Numbered from the stretch's first letter, positions 53,107 through 63,021 are shown. The stretch is DNA of 64,000 nucleotides from TM7 phylum sp. oral taxon 352 (GCA_007845355.1 SDRQ01000002.1:1-64000), one strand, 5' to 3'. The notes: generated by a model not told the origin, from the sequence alone. Numbers and translations: made by a program.

Positions 53107-54060
53107 TTATTCCTCGTCATACTCATCTTCAATCTCTTGATCCAGAATCTCTTCAATAACGTCTTCTAGCGTAATAATTCCCAGCTCCGCCTCATCGTCC
53201 ATCACCACAAACAAATGATTGTGCGTTTGAATGAATCGACTTAAGACCGTATCCAGGCGCGACCTCTTGTCAATATCATAAATTTTATCGCGGTACAATT
53301 GACTAATTGGCAACGGCAAATCTCGTCCAACGACATCCTTCACGTATAAAACTCCGACCAATTCCCCGCCAGATTGAACTGGAATTCGCGAATGTCCAGC
53401 GTGCTTTATTTGCGCCAAAAGTGTAGCATCTAACTCATCATCCAAATCCACAACAAAAACCTCGCTCATCGGCGTAACCAAATCGCCAGCCGTCTTTTTA
53501 CTAAACTGCAACGCACCCGCCGCAATTCGGCTTTCGTCATAATCAACCGGACTATCCGACCTGACGGCGTGCTCGTGAATAATCTCCTCCAGCTCTTGAT
53601 GAGAATATAATTGCGGCGTTTCCTTACCCAGCCAGCGATTCAACAATTTCGACATCGGCTGAGCAAGCGGCCAAAATAGCACATAAATTACATCAAGTAG
53701 CCAAAAGAAATATCGCACAAATCGATATCCACGCTGCGAGAAAATCGCCTGTGGCAAAATCTCGCCAAACATCGTGATGAGAAGCGTCGCAATCAGCCCG
53801 CCAACCACGCCATTCGTCATATTTCCCAGCAAAATCGACATCGCGGTATTCACGCCGACGTTGCCGAGCAAAATACAGAAAATCAAATAATAGCCATCTT
53901 TTCGATATCGATACACTCGCGCCGCAATTTTGTCGCCCTGCCTGGCCTTTCGCTTCAGATCATCAGGCCGCGCCATCATTAAGCCAATATTCAGCCCGGA
54001 AAATAGCCCAGAAAGTGCCAATAAAACAGCCGCCGCCAGCCATAATAAAACATCAGACAT
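53107..54060 (-). CDS. CNNM/CorC-like transporter-associated protein (DUF21 plus CBS pair)
   Basis: 317 aa. N-terminal DUF21 membrane domain (about 1-140, four helices) and a CBS pair (about 185-310, VTPMSEVFVVDLDDELDATLLAQI and LGIITLEDVIEEILDQEIEDE). Such proteins take part in magnesium or other cation export. The C-terminal CorC/HlyC domain found in longer homologues is missing. Confidence 0.92.
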   Translation of the reverse strand: MSDVLLWLAAAVLLALSGLFSGLNIGLMMARPDDLKRKARQGDKIAARVYRYRKDGYYLIFCILLGNVGVNTAMSILLGNMTNGVVGGLIATLLITMFGEILPQAIFSQRGYRFVRYFFWLLDVIYVLFWPLAQPMSKLLNRWLGKETPQLYSHQELEEIIHEHAVRSDSPVDYDESRIAAGALQFSKKTAGDLVTPMSEVFVVDLDDELDATLLAQIKHAGHSRIPVQSGGELVGVLYVKDVVGRDLPLPISQLYRDKIYDIDKRSRLDTVLSRFIQTHNHLFVVMDDEAELGIITLEDVIEEILDQEIEDEYDEE

Positions 54061-54150
54061 AATTATAACCTCTACTCTGAATTACAGCTAAAAACATCCT
54101 GTCAGAAAATAACTCCAATAAAAAATCCATATCTTTAATTATACCAAATT

Positions 54151-55911
54151 CTACCAGCCGCCGCCTCCGCCGCCGCCTCCGCCGCCACCAGCAAATCCAC
54201 CGCCAGACGAACCGCCAGAAGTTGAAGAATAATCACTAGCATGGCCAGCCGCCGTCGACAAACCGCTTAGTCCAGACGAAAACGCCACAGCATTGAACAT
54301 GCCTTGCCCAACATACCAATCTGGCGCCTCGCCAACTTGCTCGTAATATTTGCCCATTTGCTTGCTCCAATTTTTCTCTTGCCCAAACAACACAGCATAA
54401 GGCAAAACTCTTTCATATAATTTAACGAGTTGTTTTCCGTCGTTCACATCAACAACTACTTTTTCCGCACCCTCAGGGCTTTGTAGAATATTCAAGCGCT
54501 CAGCTTCAGCCACACCAATATACATTTTCAATCCCTCTAAATATCGCCTCAAATTTAAACCTTTATCTGTCAACGACCAACCTCTGGACGCGAAGACGAG
54601 CATAATTGACATAACAAGGAACATCGGTGACAAAAACAAAACAGTCAACACAAGAACTCGCTTAAACCACCCTCTCATTATTCGTTGCACCTCTGGATTT
54701 TGCTCGCATAAACCATATTTCTCTCTGGCTAGCGTCTCCAGATTCTTATCATCGTCACGTGTTCGCGTCATGTATTTTATATTATTTTGAAGATTTTTCA
54801 GATTTAGGCGTTGACCTGGTTTTGGAATAGATGGACTGTCGAACATATCCTGGATAATTTCAATTTCCTCGGCTTTAAGCTCTTGCAAATCTTTAATAAT
54901 TTCAATCTCATATTGCGCACCGCTAAACAGCGAAGATTTTTTCACTTCATAAATTTTAATATAATGCCGAACCGCCAGGTCTAATAATTGCGCAACCTTT
55001 GGCAAGCCTTTAGCCTTGAATGGATCGTATTTTTTCAAAACATATGTCGACATCAAAACACTAATATCCTCTGGCGGCAAATATTCCGGTGGAATCGGTT
55101 TTAACTCCTTCTCTCTGCCGACTAGCCGCATATATCGAATTATTAGAAAAATCGCCAAAGGTGTCGCGATTGTATAAGCCAAAATCTGCATCAAGTTCCA
55201 AATTCCAATCAACTTCTCCATTAGCGTTTCTTGATATCCAGAAAAAGTCCCGCTCTTAAATCCAACCGCCACAGTTACGCCTTGTCGACGACCCAACTTA
55301 TCTATTTTCGCAGTAATCTGGCTCTCATCTTCGCTCAAATCACATTGCGTCGTCGAACCTCGACTACCGACATAACAAAAAGCTTTTCCTTGCCTTGCCG
55401 CAGCCAAAGATTCATCAAACTTCACAGAAATTTGCACATTTTCCATCGGAACACGCCATTCGTCACCGATCACATCCCAATAGAATTCATCACGCCCCGT
55501 GTCGCCGTAATTCTTAGTTACGTCACGCTGTGTAAACTTAATAATATAAGTTTTCTCGCCTTTCACGTAAGTGTTTTTATTGCCAATCCTCAGCTCATCG
55601 TCATTCCAGGAATATTCAAGCGGCGTACCATTTTCATCAGTTACAGATTGCAATGAAAAATTCGTCGAGTGATCATCGTACTTCTTAACAAAAACTGGCG
55701 CGATTCCCCGATTTTGGTTCGGCGGAAAATTAGCAGTAATTCGCCAGGTAGCTTCCAATTTTGATCGATTATCAGAGTCGCGGCTAAGTGAATATTCCGC
55801 ATCAAATTTTGTGATAGTAAAATTATCCGTCGAGCGCGCCGCAAACGCCATTTTGCCAGACCCGACCAGCAATAGCCCAACAGTTAGTAGCCCCAAAAGA
55901 AAACGTTTCAT
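54151..55911 (-). CDS. DUF2207 family membrane protein
   Basis: 586 aa. Signal peptide (residues 1-24, cleavage near AFAA), extracytoplasmic DUF2207 domain (NFTITKFDAEYSLSRDSDNRSKLEATWRITANFPPNQNRGI), membrane helices at about 235-255 and 415-440, cytoplasmic segments between, and a C-terminal tail of Ser/Gly then eleven Gly before a final Trp. The glycine-rich end is typical of this family. Function unknown; TATAAT 6 nt before the ATG. Confidence 0.9.
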   Translation of the reverse strand: MKRFLLGLLTVGLLLVGSGKMAFAARSTDNFTITKFDAEYSLSRDSDNRSKLEATWRITANFPPNQNRGIAPVFVKKYDDHSTNFSLQSVTDENGTPLEYSWNDDELRIGNKNTYVKGEKTYIIKFTQRDVTKNYGDTGRDEFYWDVIGDEWRVPMENVQISVKFDESLAAARQGKAFCYVGSRGSTTQCDLSEDESQITAKIDKLGRRQGVTVAVGFKSGTFSGYQETLMEKLIGIWNLMQILAYTIATPLAIFLIIRYMRLVGREKELKPIPPEYLPPEDISVLMSTYVLKKYDPFKAKGLPKVAQLLDLAVRHYIKIYEVKKSSLFSGAQYEIEIIKDLQELKAEEIEIIQDMFDSPSIPKPGQRLNLKNLQNNIKYMTRTRDDDKNLETLAREKYGLCEQNPEVQRIMRGWFKRVLVLTVLFLSPMFLVMSIMLVFASRGWSLTDKGLNLRRYLEGLKMYIGVAEAERLNILQSPEGAEKVVVDVNDGKQLVKLYERVLPYAVLFGQEKNWSKQMGKYYEQVGEAPDWYVGQGMFNAVAFSSGLSGLSTAAGHASDYSSTSGGSSGGGFAGGGGGGGGGGGW

Positions 55912-55929
55912 GCTTTAATTATAACAAAA

Positions 55930-57432
55930 TTACAAGTTGACTTGCGGATAAATCGCCCGAGTTGTTTCGTCAATTTCGCTCTTAAGCTGCGGGAACGGCA
56001 CACCTTCACGCGCTGTAACGCCCTCGAAAATCCAAAATACTCGCTCAGAATATCCCCAACCACAAGCCGGCGGCATTCCATATTCCAACATCTCGACGTA
56101 ATCAATATCAAGCATCATCGCCTCTTCATCGCCAGCGTCACGCATTTGCTGCTGCTCAAGGAAACGATTTAACTGATCAATCGGATCATTCAGTTCAGAG
56201 AATCCATTACCCAATTCCGAACCAGCAATTACCGGCTGAAAACGCTCCACCGTCTCTGGATTTTCCGGATTAGTCTTTGACAACGGACTAATAAACTTCG
56301 GCGTGTTCACCAACCAAACCGGACCAGCAACATCTTTGCGAATATTCTTCCATAACTTATCAATACTGCGTGGGATAGAGTCGGTTTTTTCAACTTCCAA
56401 ATTATACTCTTTCAGCTTAGAGGCAACTTCTTCAATTGTCGTGTTATAAACATCGATTCCGTAATGCTTGCGAATAACCTCAGCATAATCCCAAACTTCC
56501 CACTCGCCACTCATATCGACGTTGAACTTGCCCAATTGGAATTGCAGAGTACCAAAAGTCTTCTGAAGCACATCTTTATACATCGACTCCATGAAACGCA
56601 TTCCCTGTTTCCAGTCCCAGTAAGCCGCGTACCATTCCATAGCAATATGCTCCGGCAAATGCTCGTCCGAGTAATTTTCATTGCGAAAACGCGGACCGAG
56701 GTCGTAAACTTTCTCAAATCCAGCGCCAATCAGTCGCTTCAACGGCAATTCATGGCTAATTCGCAAATAAAACTGCTGATCGCCCAGCGCATCCATATGC
56801 GTCACAAATGGGTTCGCGTCAGCACCGCCAGTTGTATGCTCCAAAACAGGAACATTAATCTCGATGAACCCATGATTATTCAAATAATCTCGCGTTGCTT
56901 GCCAAAACTTACTTCGTCGAACGAATCGCTCGCGAACTTCAGGATTGACGTTCATATCAACATAACGTCGGCGCAAGCGCTCTTCCTTGTTCTCTAATTT
57001 TTCTGGCATTGGCCTCAACGATTTAGTCAACAATCTAAGTTCGCGCACACCAACGGATTTTTCACCTGTTTGCGTGGTGGTCATTACGCCCTTCGCCTCA
57101 ATAAAATCGCCCGTGTCCAGTAATTTAAGCTGCTTCATTCCAAGCACGCCGCGCGCAGCATCTAATTCCGCCACGTCATCACGTTGCAAGTAAAGCTGCA
57201 CATCACCAGATTGATCACGCAACTTAATAAACGCCAATTTACCAAAACTGCGAATAGACGCCACACGACCCGCAACAACAACTTCCTTACCAGCTAGCTC
57301 GTCATACTTAGATAAAACCTCAGCACAAGTATGAGTTCGTTCTGATTTTGCTGGATATGGTTCAACGCCTAATTGACGTAATGTTTCCAGTTTTCGTAGT
57401 CGTTCGTTTCGATAATCTTGTAATGTGGCCAT
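55930..57432 (-). CDS. lysS: Lysyl-tRNA synthetase, class II
   Basis: 500 aa. N-terminal OB fold (EVVVAGRVASIRSFGKLAFIKLRDQSGDVQLYL), motif 2 FRNENYSDEHLPEHIAMEWYAAY and motif 3 near the C-terminus (MPPACGWGYSERVFWIF). The insertion SGEWEVWDYAEVIRKHYGIDVY is longer than in E. coli, and the usual GLGIGIDR of motif 3 is changed to CGWGYSERV; this variant deserves care but the class and order of domains are clear. Confidence 0.9.
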   Translation of the reverse strand: MATLQDYRNERLRKLETLRQLGVEPYPAKSERTHTCAEVLSKYDELAGKEVVVAGRVASIRSFGKLAFIKLRDQSGDVQLYLQRDDVAELDAARGVLGMKQLKLLDTGDFIEAKGVMTTTQTGEKSVGVRELRLLTKSLRPMPEKLENKEERLRRRYVDMNVNPEVRERFVRRSKFWQATRDYLNNHGFIEINVPVLEHTTGGADANPFVTHMDALGDQQFYLRISHELPLKRLIGAGFEKVYDLGPRFRNENYSDEHLPEHIAMEWYAAYWDWKQGMRFMESMYKDVLQKTFGTLQFQLGKFNVDMSGEWEVWDYAEVIRKHYGIDVYNTTIEEVASKLKEYNLEVEKTDSIPRSIDKLWKNIRKDVAGPVWLVNTPKFISPLSKTNPENPETVERFQPVIAGSELGNGFSELNDPIDQLNRFLEQQQMRDAGDEEAMMLDIDYVEMLEYGMPPACGWGYSERVFWIFEGVTAREGVPFPQLKSEIDETTRAIYPQVNL

Positions 57433-57478
57433 AACAGAGATAATTATAGCACATTATACGCGGCAAATCCCGCCGGAC

Positions 57479-57934
57479 TTAAGATATCGACTTAATAATG
57501 TAGGTAATTTCGGCTTTTGGCGTCTTAATCGTTACTTCATCGCCGATTTTCTTACCAATCAATTCTTTACCAATTGGCGACTGATCTGAGATTCGTCCAG
57601 CCAACGGATCGGCCTCAACTGGTCCAACCACCGTGTAGGATACGGTTCTTTCTGGGCATTGCAATTCAACTGTACTACCCAAGCCAACACTTGAGCTGCC
57701 GTTGGATTTAATAATTTCGGCGTTCTGCAGAATATCTTCAATTTCCAAAATTCGCGTTTCCACCAAGCCTTGCTCTTCGCGTGCAGCGTCATATTCCGCG
57801 TTTTCGCTCAAGTCGCCAAAGTCTCGCGCTGCCGCAATTTTTTCAGCAATTTCGCCACGTCGGCCTTTCAACTCTGCCAATTCTTTTTCTAAATCAGCCT
57901 TCCCAGCTTCTGTAATTTGATAAGTTTTTTTCAT
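57479..57934 (-). CDS. greA: Transcript cleavage factor GreA
   Basis: Rescues backtracked RNA polymerase by stimulating RNA cleavage. 151 aa: N-terminal coiled coil with the acidic tip region (RDFGDLSENAEYDAAREEQ, including D and E that coordinate magnesium) and C-terminal FKBP-like part (LIGKKIGDEVTIKTPKAEITYIIKSI). GAGGAGG 8 nt before the ATG. Confidence 0.96.
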   Translation of the reverse strand: MKKTYQITEAGKADLEKELAELKGRRGEIAEKIAAARDFGDLSENAEYDAAREEQGLVETRILEIEDILQNAEIIKSNGSSSVGLGSTVELQCPERTVSYTVVGPVEADPLAGRISDQSPIGKELIGKKIGDEVTIKTPKAEITYIIKSIS

Positions 57935-58066
57935 ACAAATTTCCTCCTCTACTGTATGTAGTGGTATTAGTCTTACGATCTACACTAAATATAGTGTTTT
58001 TAATTAGTCTTGATTAAGTCTATCTGAGTATATCAATCACTATTTATTATGTCAATATAATCAGCA

Positions 58067-59314
58067 TTACCGACTCAAGCAAAAGTCCATCAATTGCTGA
58101 TAATCCATTTTTCGCGTTTCGCCAGTTGCTCGTTCCGTCAATTCAAACAAGCCATCACCGTCAATCGCTCGATCGCCAATCGTTATCCGCCACGGCAAGC
58201 CCATAAGCTCAGCATCAGCAAATTTCACGCCTGGACGCTCGTCGCGATCATCAAGTAGCGCATCGACGCCGCTATTAGCCAGCTCGTCATAAAACTTGCC
58301 TGCTAGCTCCTGTCCTTTTCCACCAATTGCAACAATATGAACCTTAAACGGCGCAACATTTTCTGGCCAAACCAAACCTTTATCGTCAGCGAACTTCTCA
58401 ACAATCACGCCCATAACTCGCGTAATTCCAATGCCATAACTTCCCATATAAGCGTATTGTTCTTTACCTTCGGCGTCAGTAAATACCAACTTCATTTCTT
58501 CGGATTTCTGCGTACCAAAATTAAAGATATTGCCAACTTCGGCAGTCTTCACTTTTTCCAACTCACTACGATCGACGCCAAGCTCCTCAATTGCCTCATC
58601 CAAAACTTCCTCATTAACAGCGATATTTTTACCACGATGCAAATAAATATAATCCTCACCAGCATCGCAAATCGTCTGAAACTCATGGCTAAACTTCGTG
58701 AAAGCGCCGCCAGAAGCAAACGTCACATACGTTTCATCACCAATTCCAAATCGGCCATAACAACGCTTATACGCCTCAATGACTGAATTGTAATAACTGT
58801 CCAAACTCTCCTTGCTGTCGTGAATCGAATACATGTCCTTCATCACAAATTCACGACCACGCATAATTCCACTCTTAGCGCGAAGCTCGTTTCGCAATTT
58901 ATTCTGGAATTGATAAACGCTAATTGGCAAATCTTTGTAGCTCTTTAAGTAATTGCGAAGAAGATCAACAATCGGCTCCTCGTGCGTCCAACCAAAGCCA
59001 ATATCTGTGCCGTCTTGCAGCTTAGACTTAAACCAAACATCGACCAATTCATCACTCCAGCGACCAGTTTCTTGCCACAATTCCTTTCGCTGCAAAGTAC
59101 TCATCACCAATTCTTGGCTATTAACCTTATCCATTTCCTCGCGAACAATTTGCTTAATATTCTCAAGAACTCTCAAACCCAACGGCAAAAACGAATACAC
59201 GCCCGCCATCGTTTTATGCACGTAGCCAGCACGAATCAAAAGCTGGGCGTTTCGCGCAACCTCGCCAGCTGGTGCCTGCTTCAAAGTTCTAGTAAAAAGT
59301 TGTGTCATTCGCAT
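58067..59314 (-). CDS. proS: Prolyl-tRNA synthetase lacking the editing insertion
   Basis: Class II synthetase. Start motif QLFTRTLKQAPAGEVARNAQLLIRAGYV, motif 2 FQNKLRNELRAKSGIMRGREFVMKDMYS, and motif 3 GSYGIGITRVMGVIVE. It is 415 aa, whereas the common bacterial form with the INS editing domain is about 570 aa; only a short linker (about 225-290) stands in its place. AAGGAG precedes the ATG. Confidence 0.95.
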   Translation of the reverse strand: MRMTQLFTRTLKQAPAGEVARNAQLLIRAGYVHKTMAGVYSFLPLGLRVLENIKQIVREEMDKVNSQELVMSTLQRKELWQETGRWSDELVDVWFKSKLQDGTDIGFGWTHEEPIVDLLRNYLKSYKDLPISVYQFQNKLRNELRAKSGIMRGREFVMKDMYSIHDSKESLDSYYNSVIEAYKRCYGRFGIGDETYVTFASGGAFTKFSHEFQTICDAGEDYIYLHRGKNIAVNEEVLDEAIEELGVDRSELEKVKTAEVGNIFNFGTQKSEEMKLVFTDAEGKEQYAYMGSYGIGITRVMGVIVEKFADDKGLVWPENVAPFKVHIVAIGGKGQELAGKFYDELANSGVDALLDDRDERPGVKFADAELMGLPWRITIGDRAIDGDGLFELTERATGETRKMDYQQLMDFCLSR

Positions 59315-59325
59315 ATTTTTCTCCT

Positions 59326-60135
59326 TTACATAAATATAAATGGTAATAACGATTCTGTCTGATTAATCGCGCCCGTATTGATAAACAAGAAATAAAAAGC
59401 TATTCCGTTTTTCATCATATGCATCATAATAGGCACCCAAATTGCACCAGTATATTCCCTGGTCGCGCACATAACCAGGCTTAAAGTAAATGTATCAACT
59501 GCCACCGCCCATTGCAATGGCGAATCTGGACCAACCCAAAGATGTGCCGCGCCAAACGCTATACTTGTTACGATAATTGATATCCAAATCGAGAAAGAAT
59601 TGCGCAACTTGCCGTAAAGATATCCGCGATACAAAAGTTCTTCAACAATCGGCGCCAGCACCACCAATACAACAAACACCATGATAAATTGCCAATGAGT
59701 CGCCAACATACTCTGACTGAACGGTATGACCTGCTTTTGCTGCATATCCACCGAGAAAACACCACTGGCGATGCTCATCGCAACCATTGTTAGTAAAAAG
59801 TAAGCTACGAAAGCAAACGGAGAAATGAATATTTCCAAAAACGTTGGCCAGTCATTCACACCCAAATTGCTTAAAGTTGTTCGGCGCTTCTTAACCAAAA
59901 ACGGTACAGAAATCACGATAATTAACGACAAAATATATACGACAACCGAAAGCACTGTGTTAAAAATAACTGGATTCACAGAATTGAGAGGTACGCCGAT
60001 TTTTGCCAAAGCACCGACCGCCAATGAAACAATAACCTCCACCGCCAAAAATACGCCATAAACCCAAGCTGGGAGCGCCAAAATCAGCCACCATTTGCGG
60101 TTTTTTAATTTCTTAGAAGAGCTTTCCAACATCAC
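59326..60135 (-). CDS. CPBP family intramembrane metalloprotease
   Basis: 269 aa, about seven membrane segments. Motif 1 EELLYRG with E165-E166 and R170, motif 2 FGAAHLW with a His near 198, and a third motif MMHMMKNG. Members cleave within membranes, often prenylated or signal-peptide-like substrates. It overlaps rseP by 23 bp, so two intramembrane proteases are co-expressed. Confidence 0.9.
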   Translation of the reverse strand: MMLESSSKKLKNRKWWLILALPAWVYGVFLAVEVIVSLAVGALAKIGVPLNSVNPVIFNTVLSVVVYILSLIIVISVPFLVKKRRTTLSNLGVNDWPTFLEIFISPFAFVAYFLLTMVAMSIASGVFSVDMQQKQVIPFSQSMLATHWQFIMVFVVLVVLAPIVEELLYRGYLYGKLRNSFSIWISIIVTSIAFGAAHLWVGPDSPLQWAVAVDTFTLSLVMCATREYTGAIWVPIMMHMMKNGIAFYFLFINTGAINQTESLLPFIFM

Positions 60136-61273
60136 TGATCGTCACCAAAATTGTTAAGATTAATAGAATTAGCATACCGGTTGCCTGAATATTTTCCTCG
60201 CGCTCTTTTGTTAAATCTTTCTTAAATAAGCGGAAAATTGTCATCGTGAACCAGCGACCGCCGTCAAGCGCTGGAATTGGTAAAATGTTCATCACTGCCA
60301 GTGTCAGCGAGATTAACGCCGCCACGAAAATGATGTACTCAATTCCAGAACTGACAACTGACGGGAATAATACACCCAGTATGCCAATTGGTCCTGCTAC
60401 GCTCCCGCCGACAGAAGCCAAATCAGCTCGTGCAGATTCTTTTGATTCTGCAGAACCGAATATTTGTCCGATTGATCCGTGCACGGTTTTTACCAATAAC
60501 AGACCAACGCCTTTGATTGTTTCGTATGACAATTGCCCAGTAGTCGCCACACCCACAATAGGCGCCGACCATGTGCTATACATTTTCTCCGTCTGCCCCG
60601 GAATAACGCCCAGATATCCGCCTCCCTTCACGGACTTTTCATCGTTCAGCTGGACATCAAGCGACGATTCCTCGCCATCACGCTTGTATTTGACGTTGAT
60701 TTTTTTGCCAGCATTCTCCTTTGTTACAATTGGCAACTTTCCCGCCTCTGTAAGCGACTGACCGTTTATCTCAATCAGTTCGTCATTAATCTTAAGTCCA
60801 ATTTTATCCGCTGGAGAATTCGGTGTGATTTTTGCTATTGTCACCGGCGAGCGGCGGACGTCCGTATCAAACGGCAATTGAACTTGATTTGACAAAACTT
60901 TCGGCATACCAATCAACGCCAAAACCGTAAACAGGACAGTTGCAGTTATCCAGTTCATCACGACGCCAGCCAGCAAGATTTTCGTCTTCACCCAAAACGT
61001 CGATCCGCCATATGTGCCCTCGCCTTTTGCGGAATCATATTCACCCTTCAGTCTGACAAATCCACCAAGCGGCAGCCAATTCAGGCTAAACGTTACGTCC
61101 TCACCCAAGAAACTTTGCTTTACTTTCCACTTTTTTGCGGCTGGCGGAAACCCAATTCCAAATTCCTCAACCTTAACGCCGTTTCTCTTGGCGACAATAG
61201 CATGACCTAATTCATGCAAAACCACCAATAAAATGAGAACAAATAGCCCTAAAAGTACTCCCCAAATGATCAT
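60113..61273 (-). CDS. rseP: RseP/YluC-like site-2 protease
   Basis: 386 aa membrane zinc metalloprotease. HELGH (H20-E21, H24) in the first helix, one PDZ domain (ITPNSPADKIGLKINDELIEINGQSL, about 145-175) and the third ligand in LPIPALDGGRWF. Acts in regulated intramembrane proteolysis or clearance of signal peptides. It overlaps uppS by 4 bp. Confidence 0.95.
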   Translation of the reverse strand: MIIWGVLLGLFVLILLVVLHELGHAIVAKRNGVKVEEFGIGFPPAAKKWKVKQSFLGEDVTFSLNWLPLGGFVRLKGEYDSAKGEGTYGGSTFWVKTKILLAGVVMNWITATVLFTVLALIGMPKVLSNQVQLPFDTDVRRSPVTIAKITPNSPADKIGLKINDELIEINGQSLTEAGKLPIVTKENAGKKINVKYKRDGEESSLDVQLNDEKSVKGGGYLGVIPGQTEKMYSTWSAPIVGVATTGQLSYETIKGVGLLLVKTVHGSIGQIFGSAESKESARADLASVGGSVAGPIGILGVLFPSVVSSGIEYIIFVAALISLTLAVMNILPIPALDGGRWFTMTIFRLFKKDLTKEREENIQATGMLILLILTILVTISDVGKLF

Positions 61274-61965
61274 TTTCCAAACCGCCTATTCCGATTAGCA
61301 TATTCCTCTAAAATCACCGACACGTCATCAACTGTCATGTCTGGCCAATTCTTCTCAATAAACATCAACTCACTGTACGCCGAGCGCCACAACATAAAGT
61401 TGCTGAGCCGCTGTTCACTAGAAGTTCTAACAATCAAATCGCACGGCGGCACCTCTGGCGCGTATATATTTTGAGCAATCAACTCAGGCGTAATTTCCTC
61501 AGCAGAAACTCCAGATTGAACAATTTTTTTAACCGCATCAGCAATCTCCAAATGTCCGCCATAATTCAAGCATAAAACCAGTTCTCCGCTTTTCAGATCG
61601 GCAGTTTTCTCCTCAGCCTCGTCAATCGCTTTGATCAATTGATCCGACAAGCCTTCCCTGGACCCAACAACCCTCAAGCGAACCTCGTTTTCAATAAATA
61701 TCGGAAGATCAGCTTTCAGTATGTTCAATAGCAATTTCATCAAATGTCGAACTTCTTCCTCTGACCGCTTCCAGTTTTCCGTACTAAAAACGTAAGCGCT
61801 CGCATATTTCACACCTCGATGAAGAACTTCCAACGCCACGTCTTTTAACGCGTTATAGCCCGCCAGATGTCCTTCGTATGTCGGCAAGCCATGCTGTTTT
61901 GCCCATCGCCGATTTCCATCAACAATAAACCCGATATGCCGCGGCAAATTCGCATCTTCACTCAT
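61270..61965 (-). CDS. uppS: Isoprenyl transferase, undecaprenyl diphosphate synthase-like
   Basis: Cis-prenyltransferase that makes the lipid carrier. FIVDGNRRWAKQHGLP (catalytic Asp in DGNRRW), STENWKRSEEEV, LCLNYGGHLEI and LIVRTSSEQRLSNFMLWRSAYSELMFI are diagnostic. The start is ATG 61965, preceded by GGAGG 7 nt upstream, overlapping the upstream gene by 8 bp. Confidence 0.95.
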   Translation of the reverse strand: MSEDANLPRHIGFIVDGNRRWAKQHGLPTYEGHLAGYNALKDVALEVLHRGVKYASAYVFSTENWKRSEEEVRHLMKLLLNILKADLPIFIENEVRLRVVGSREGLSDQLIKAIDEAEEKTADLKSGELVLCLNYGGHLEIADAVKKIVQSGVSAEEITPELIAQNIYAPEVPPCDLIVRTSSEQRLSNFMLWRSAYSELMFIEKNWPDMTVDDVSVILEEYANRNRRFGK

Positions 61966-62377
61966 TATTCGCCCTCCACTCATCAATTAATTTCACATCC
62001 TGAACATCTTTTTCGCGACTACGCCATTTTTTCCATCGAGATAAAAACTCTAAATTGACGAACCTCACGTCATCATATTCCACTGATTGGCTCAACAGCT
62101 CGCCATAGCCAACAACTTGCCCATTGAATTCCCAGCCATCCCAAACTTCAGCCGAACCGTCATCTTTTACAAAATAAAAACGCTGGTTGTCATCAAACTT
62201 TTTAAGCCAATCGCCACTTTCCTCAGAGAGCTTTTTCATCAAATCAGAACTTGCCGCAAGATCAATATCACTAGCTGGACGAATCCCCAATTGATCCAAA
62301 ATCCCGCTACCAATAACAATAATTTGATCCAACGGCAAATTCAACGCTTTCACTTTATCGGCAAAAGTTTCGCTCAT
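61958..62377 (-). CDS. Nucleotidyltransferase-like protein
   Basis: 139 aa. IVIGSGILDQLGIRPASDIDLAAS (start GSG, then SDIDL) matches the minimal nucleotidyltransferase motif GSx-n-DxD in part. The rest (KKWRSREKDVQDVKLIDEW) fits the end of small NTase domains. It sits between frr and uppS with overlaps on both sides. Substrate unknown. Confidence 0.65.
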   Translation of the reverse strand: MSETFADKVKALNLPLDQIIVIGSGILDQLGIRPASDIDLAASSDLMKKLSEESGDWLKKFDDNQRFYFVKDDGSAEVWDGWEFNGQVVGYGELLSQSVEYDDVRFVNLEFLSRWKKWRSREKDVQDVKLIDEWRANNE

Positions 62378-62931
62378 TAAACGGTTAAGACGTCCTTTTC
62401 TTTCGCCTTAAACGCCTCGTCAATTTGCGCCTGCATCTTACTCATTAAGCCGTCAATCTCTTTCTCTACACGCTTCAAATCGTCTTCGCTCAGCTCTTTA
62501 TTGTCCTTCATTCGCTTAGCGTCCTTTAATGCATCCTGACGGATATTTCGCATCGCAATTCGAGCCTCCTCAACCTTCTCACTAACCTGTTTCACCAGTT
62601 GGTGGCGGCGCTCTTCCGTCAAAGCTGGAACTGGAACGCGAACCACTCGCCCATCGTCAGACGGATTAAAACCTAGACTTTGATTGTCGCGAATTGCAGA
62701 AGAAATTGCCGTAATGTTGCTTGGGTCAAATGGCGTAACTAACAGCATTTGTGCCTCTGGAGCGGTTACGTTTGCAACCTGATTAAGCGGCATTTTTGAA
62801 CCGTAAGCTTCAACCATAACACCGTCGAGCATTCCAGCGTGTGCCCTGCCCGTTCGCACCTTCTTCAATTCATCTTGAAAAAAGCTAAACGCTGCATTCA
62901 TTTTTTCTTCATAAGGGTTTGTGTCGAACAT
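62377..62931 (-). CDS. frr: Ribosome recycling factor
   Basis: 184 aa three-helix bundle with inserted domain. VRTGRAHAGMLDGVMVEAYGSKMPLNQVANVTAPEAQMLLVTPFD and the C-terminal helix are typical. TTGGAGG lies 6 nt before the ATG and a TATAAT about 20 nt further up. It is the first gene of the leftward unit frr-NTase-uppS-rseP-CPBP-proS. Confidence 0.97.
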   Translation of the reverse strand: MFDTNPYEEKMNAAFSFFQDELKKVRTGRAHAGMLDGVMVEAYGSKMPLNQVANVTAPEAQMLLVTPFDPSNITAISSAIRDNQSLGFNPSDDGRVVRVPVPALTEERRHQLVKQVSEKVEEARIAMRNIRQDALKDAKRMKDNKELSEDDLKRVEKEIDGLMSKMQAQIDEAFKAKEKDVLTV

Positions 62932-63009
62932 ATTTCCTCCAATTTATCTATCCGTTATTATATCAAACTTCAAGCGTCTTGTCTGCTAATTTTGCCTCGC
63001 ACCCCGTGC

Positions 63010-63015
63010 TATAAT
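63010..63015 (+). promoter_or_regulatory. -10 box of recF, leaderless architecture
   Basis: Extended TGCTATAAT with TATAAT at 63010-63015, then 6 nt (AACAGA) and GTG at 63022. No good -35 is visible; the TG extension may compensate. Confidence 0.65.
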
Positions 63016-63021
63016 AACAGA

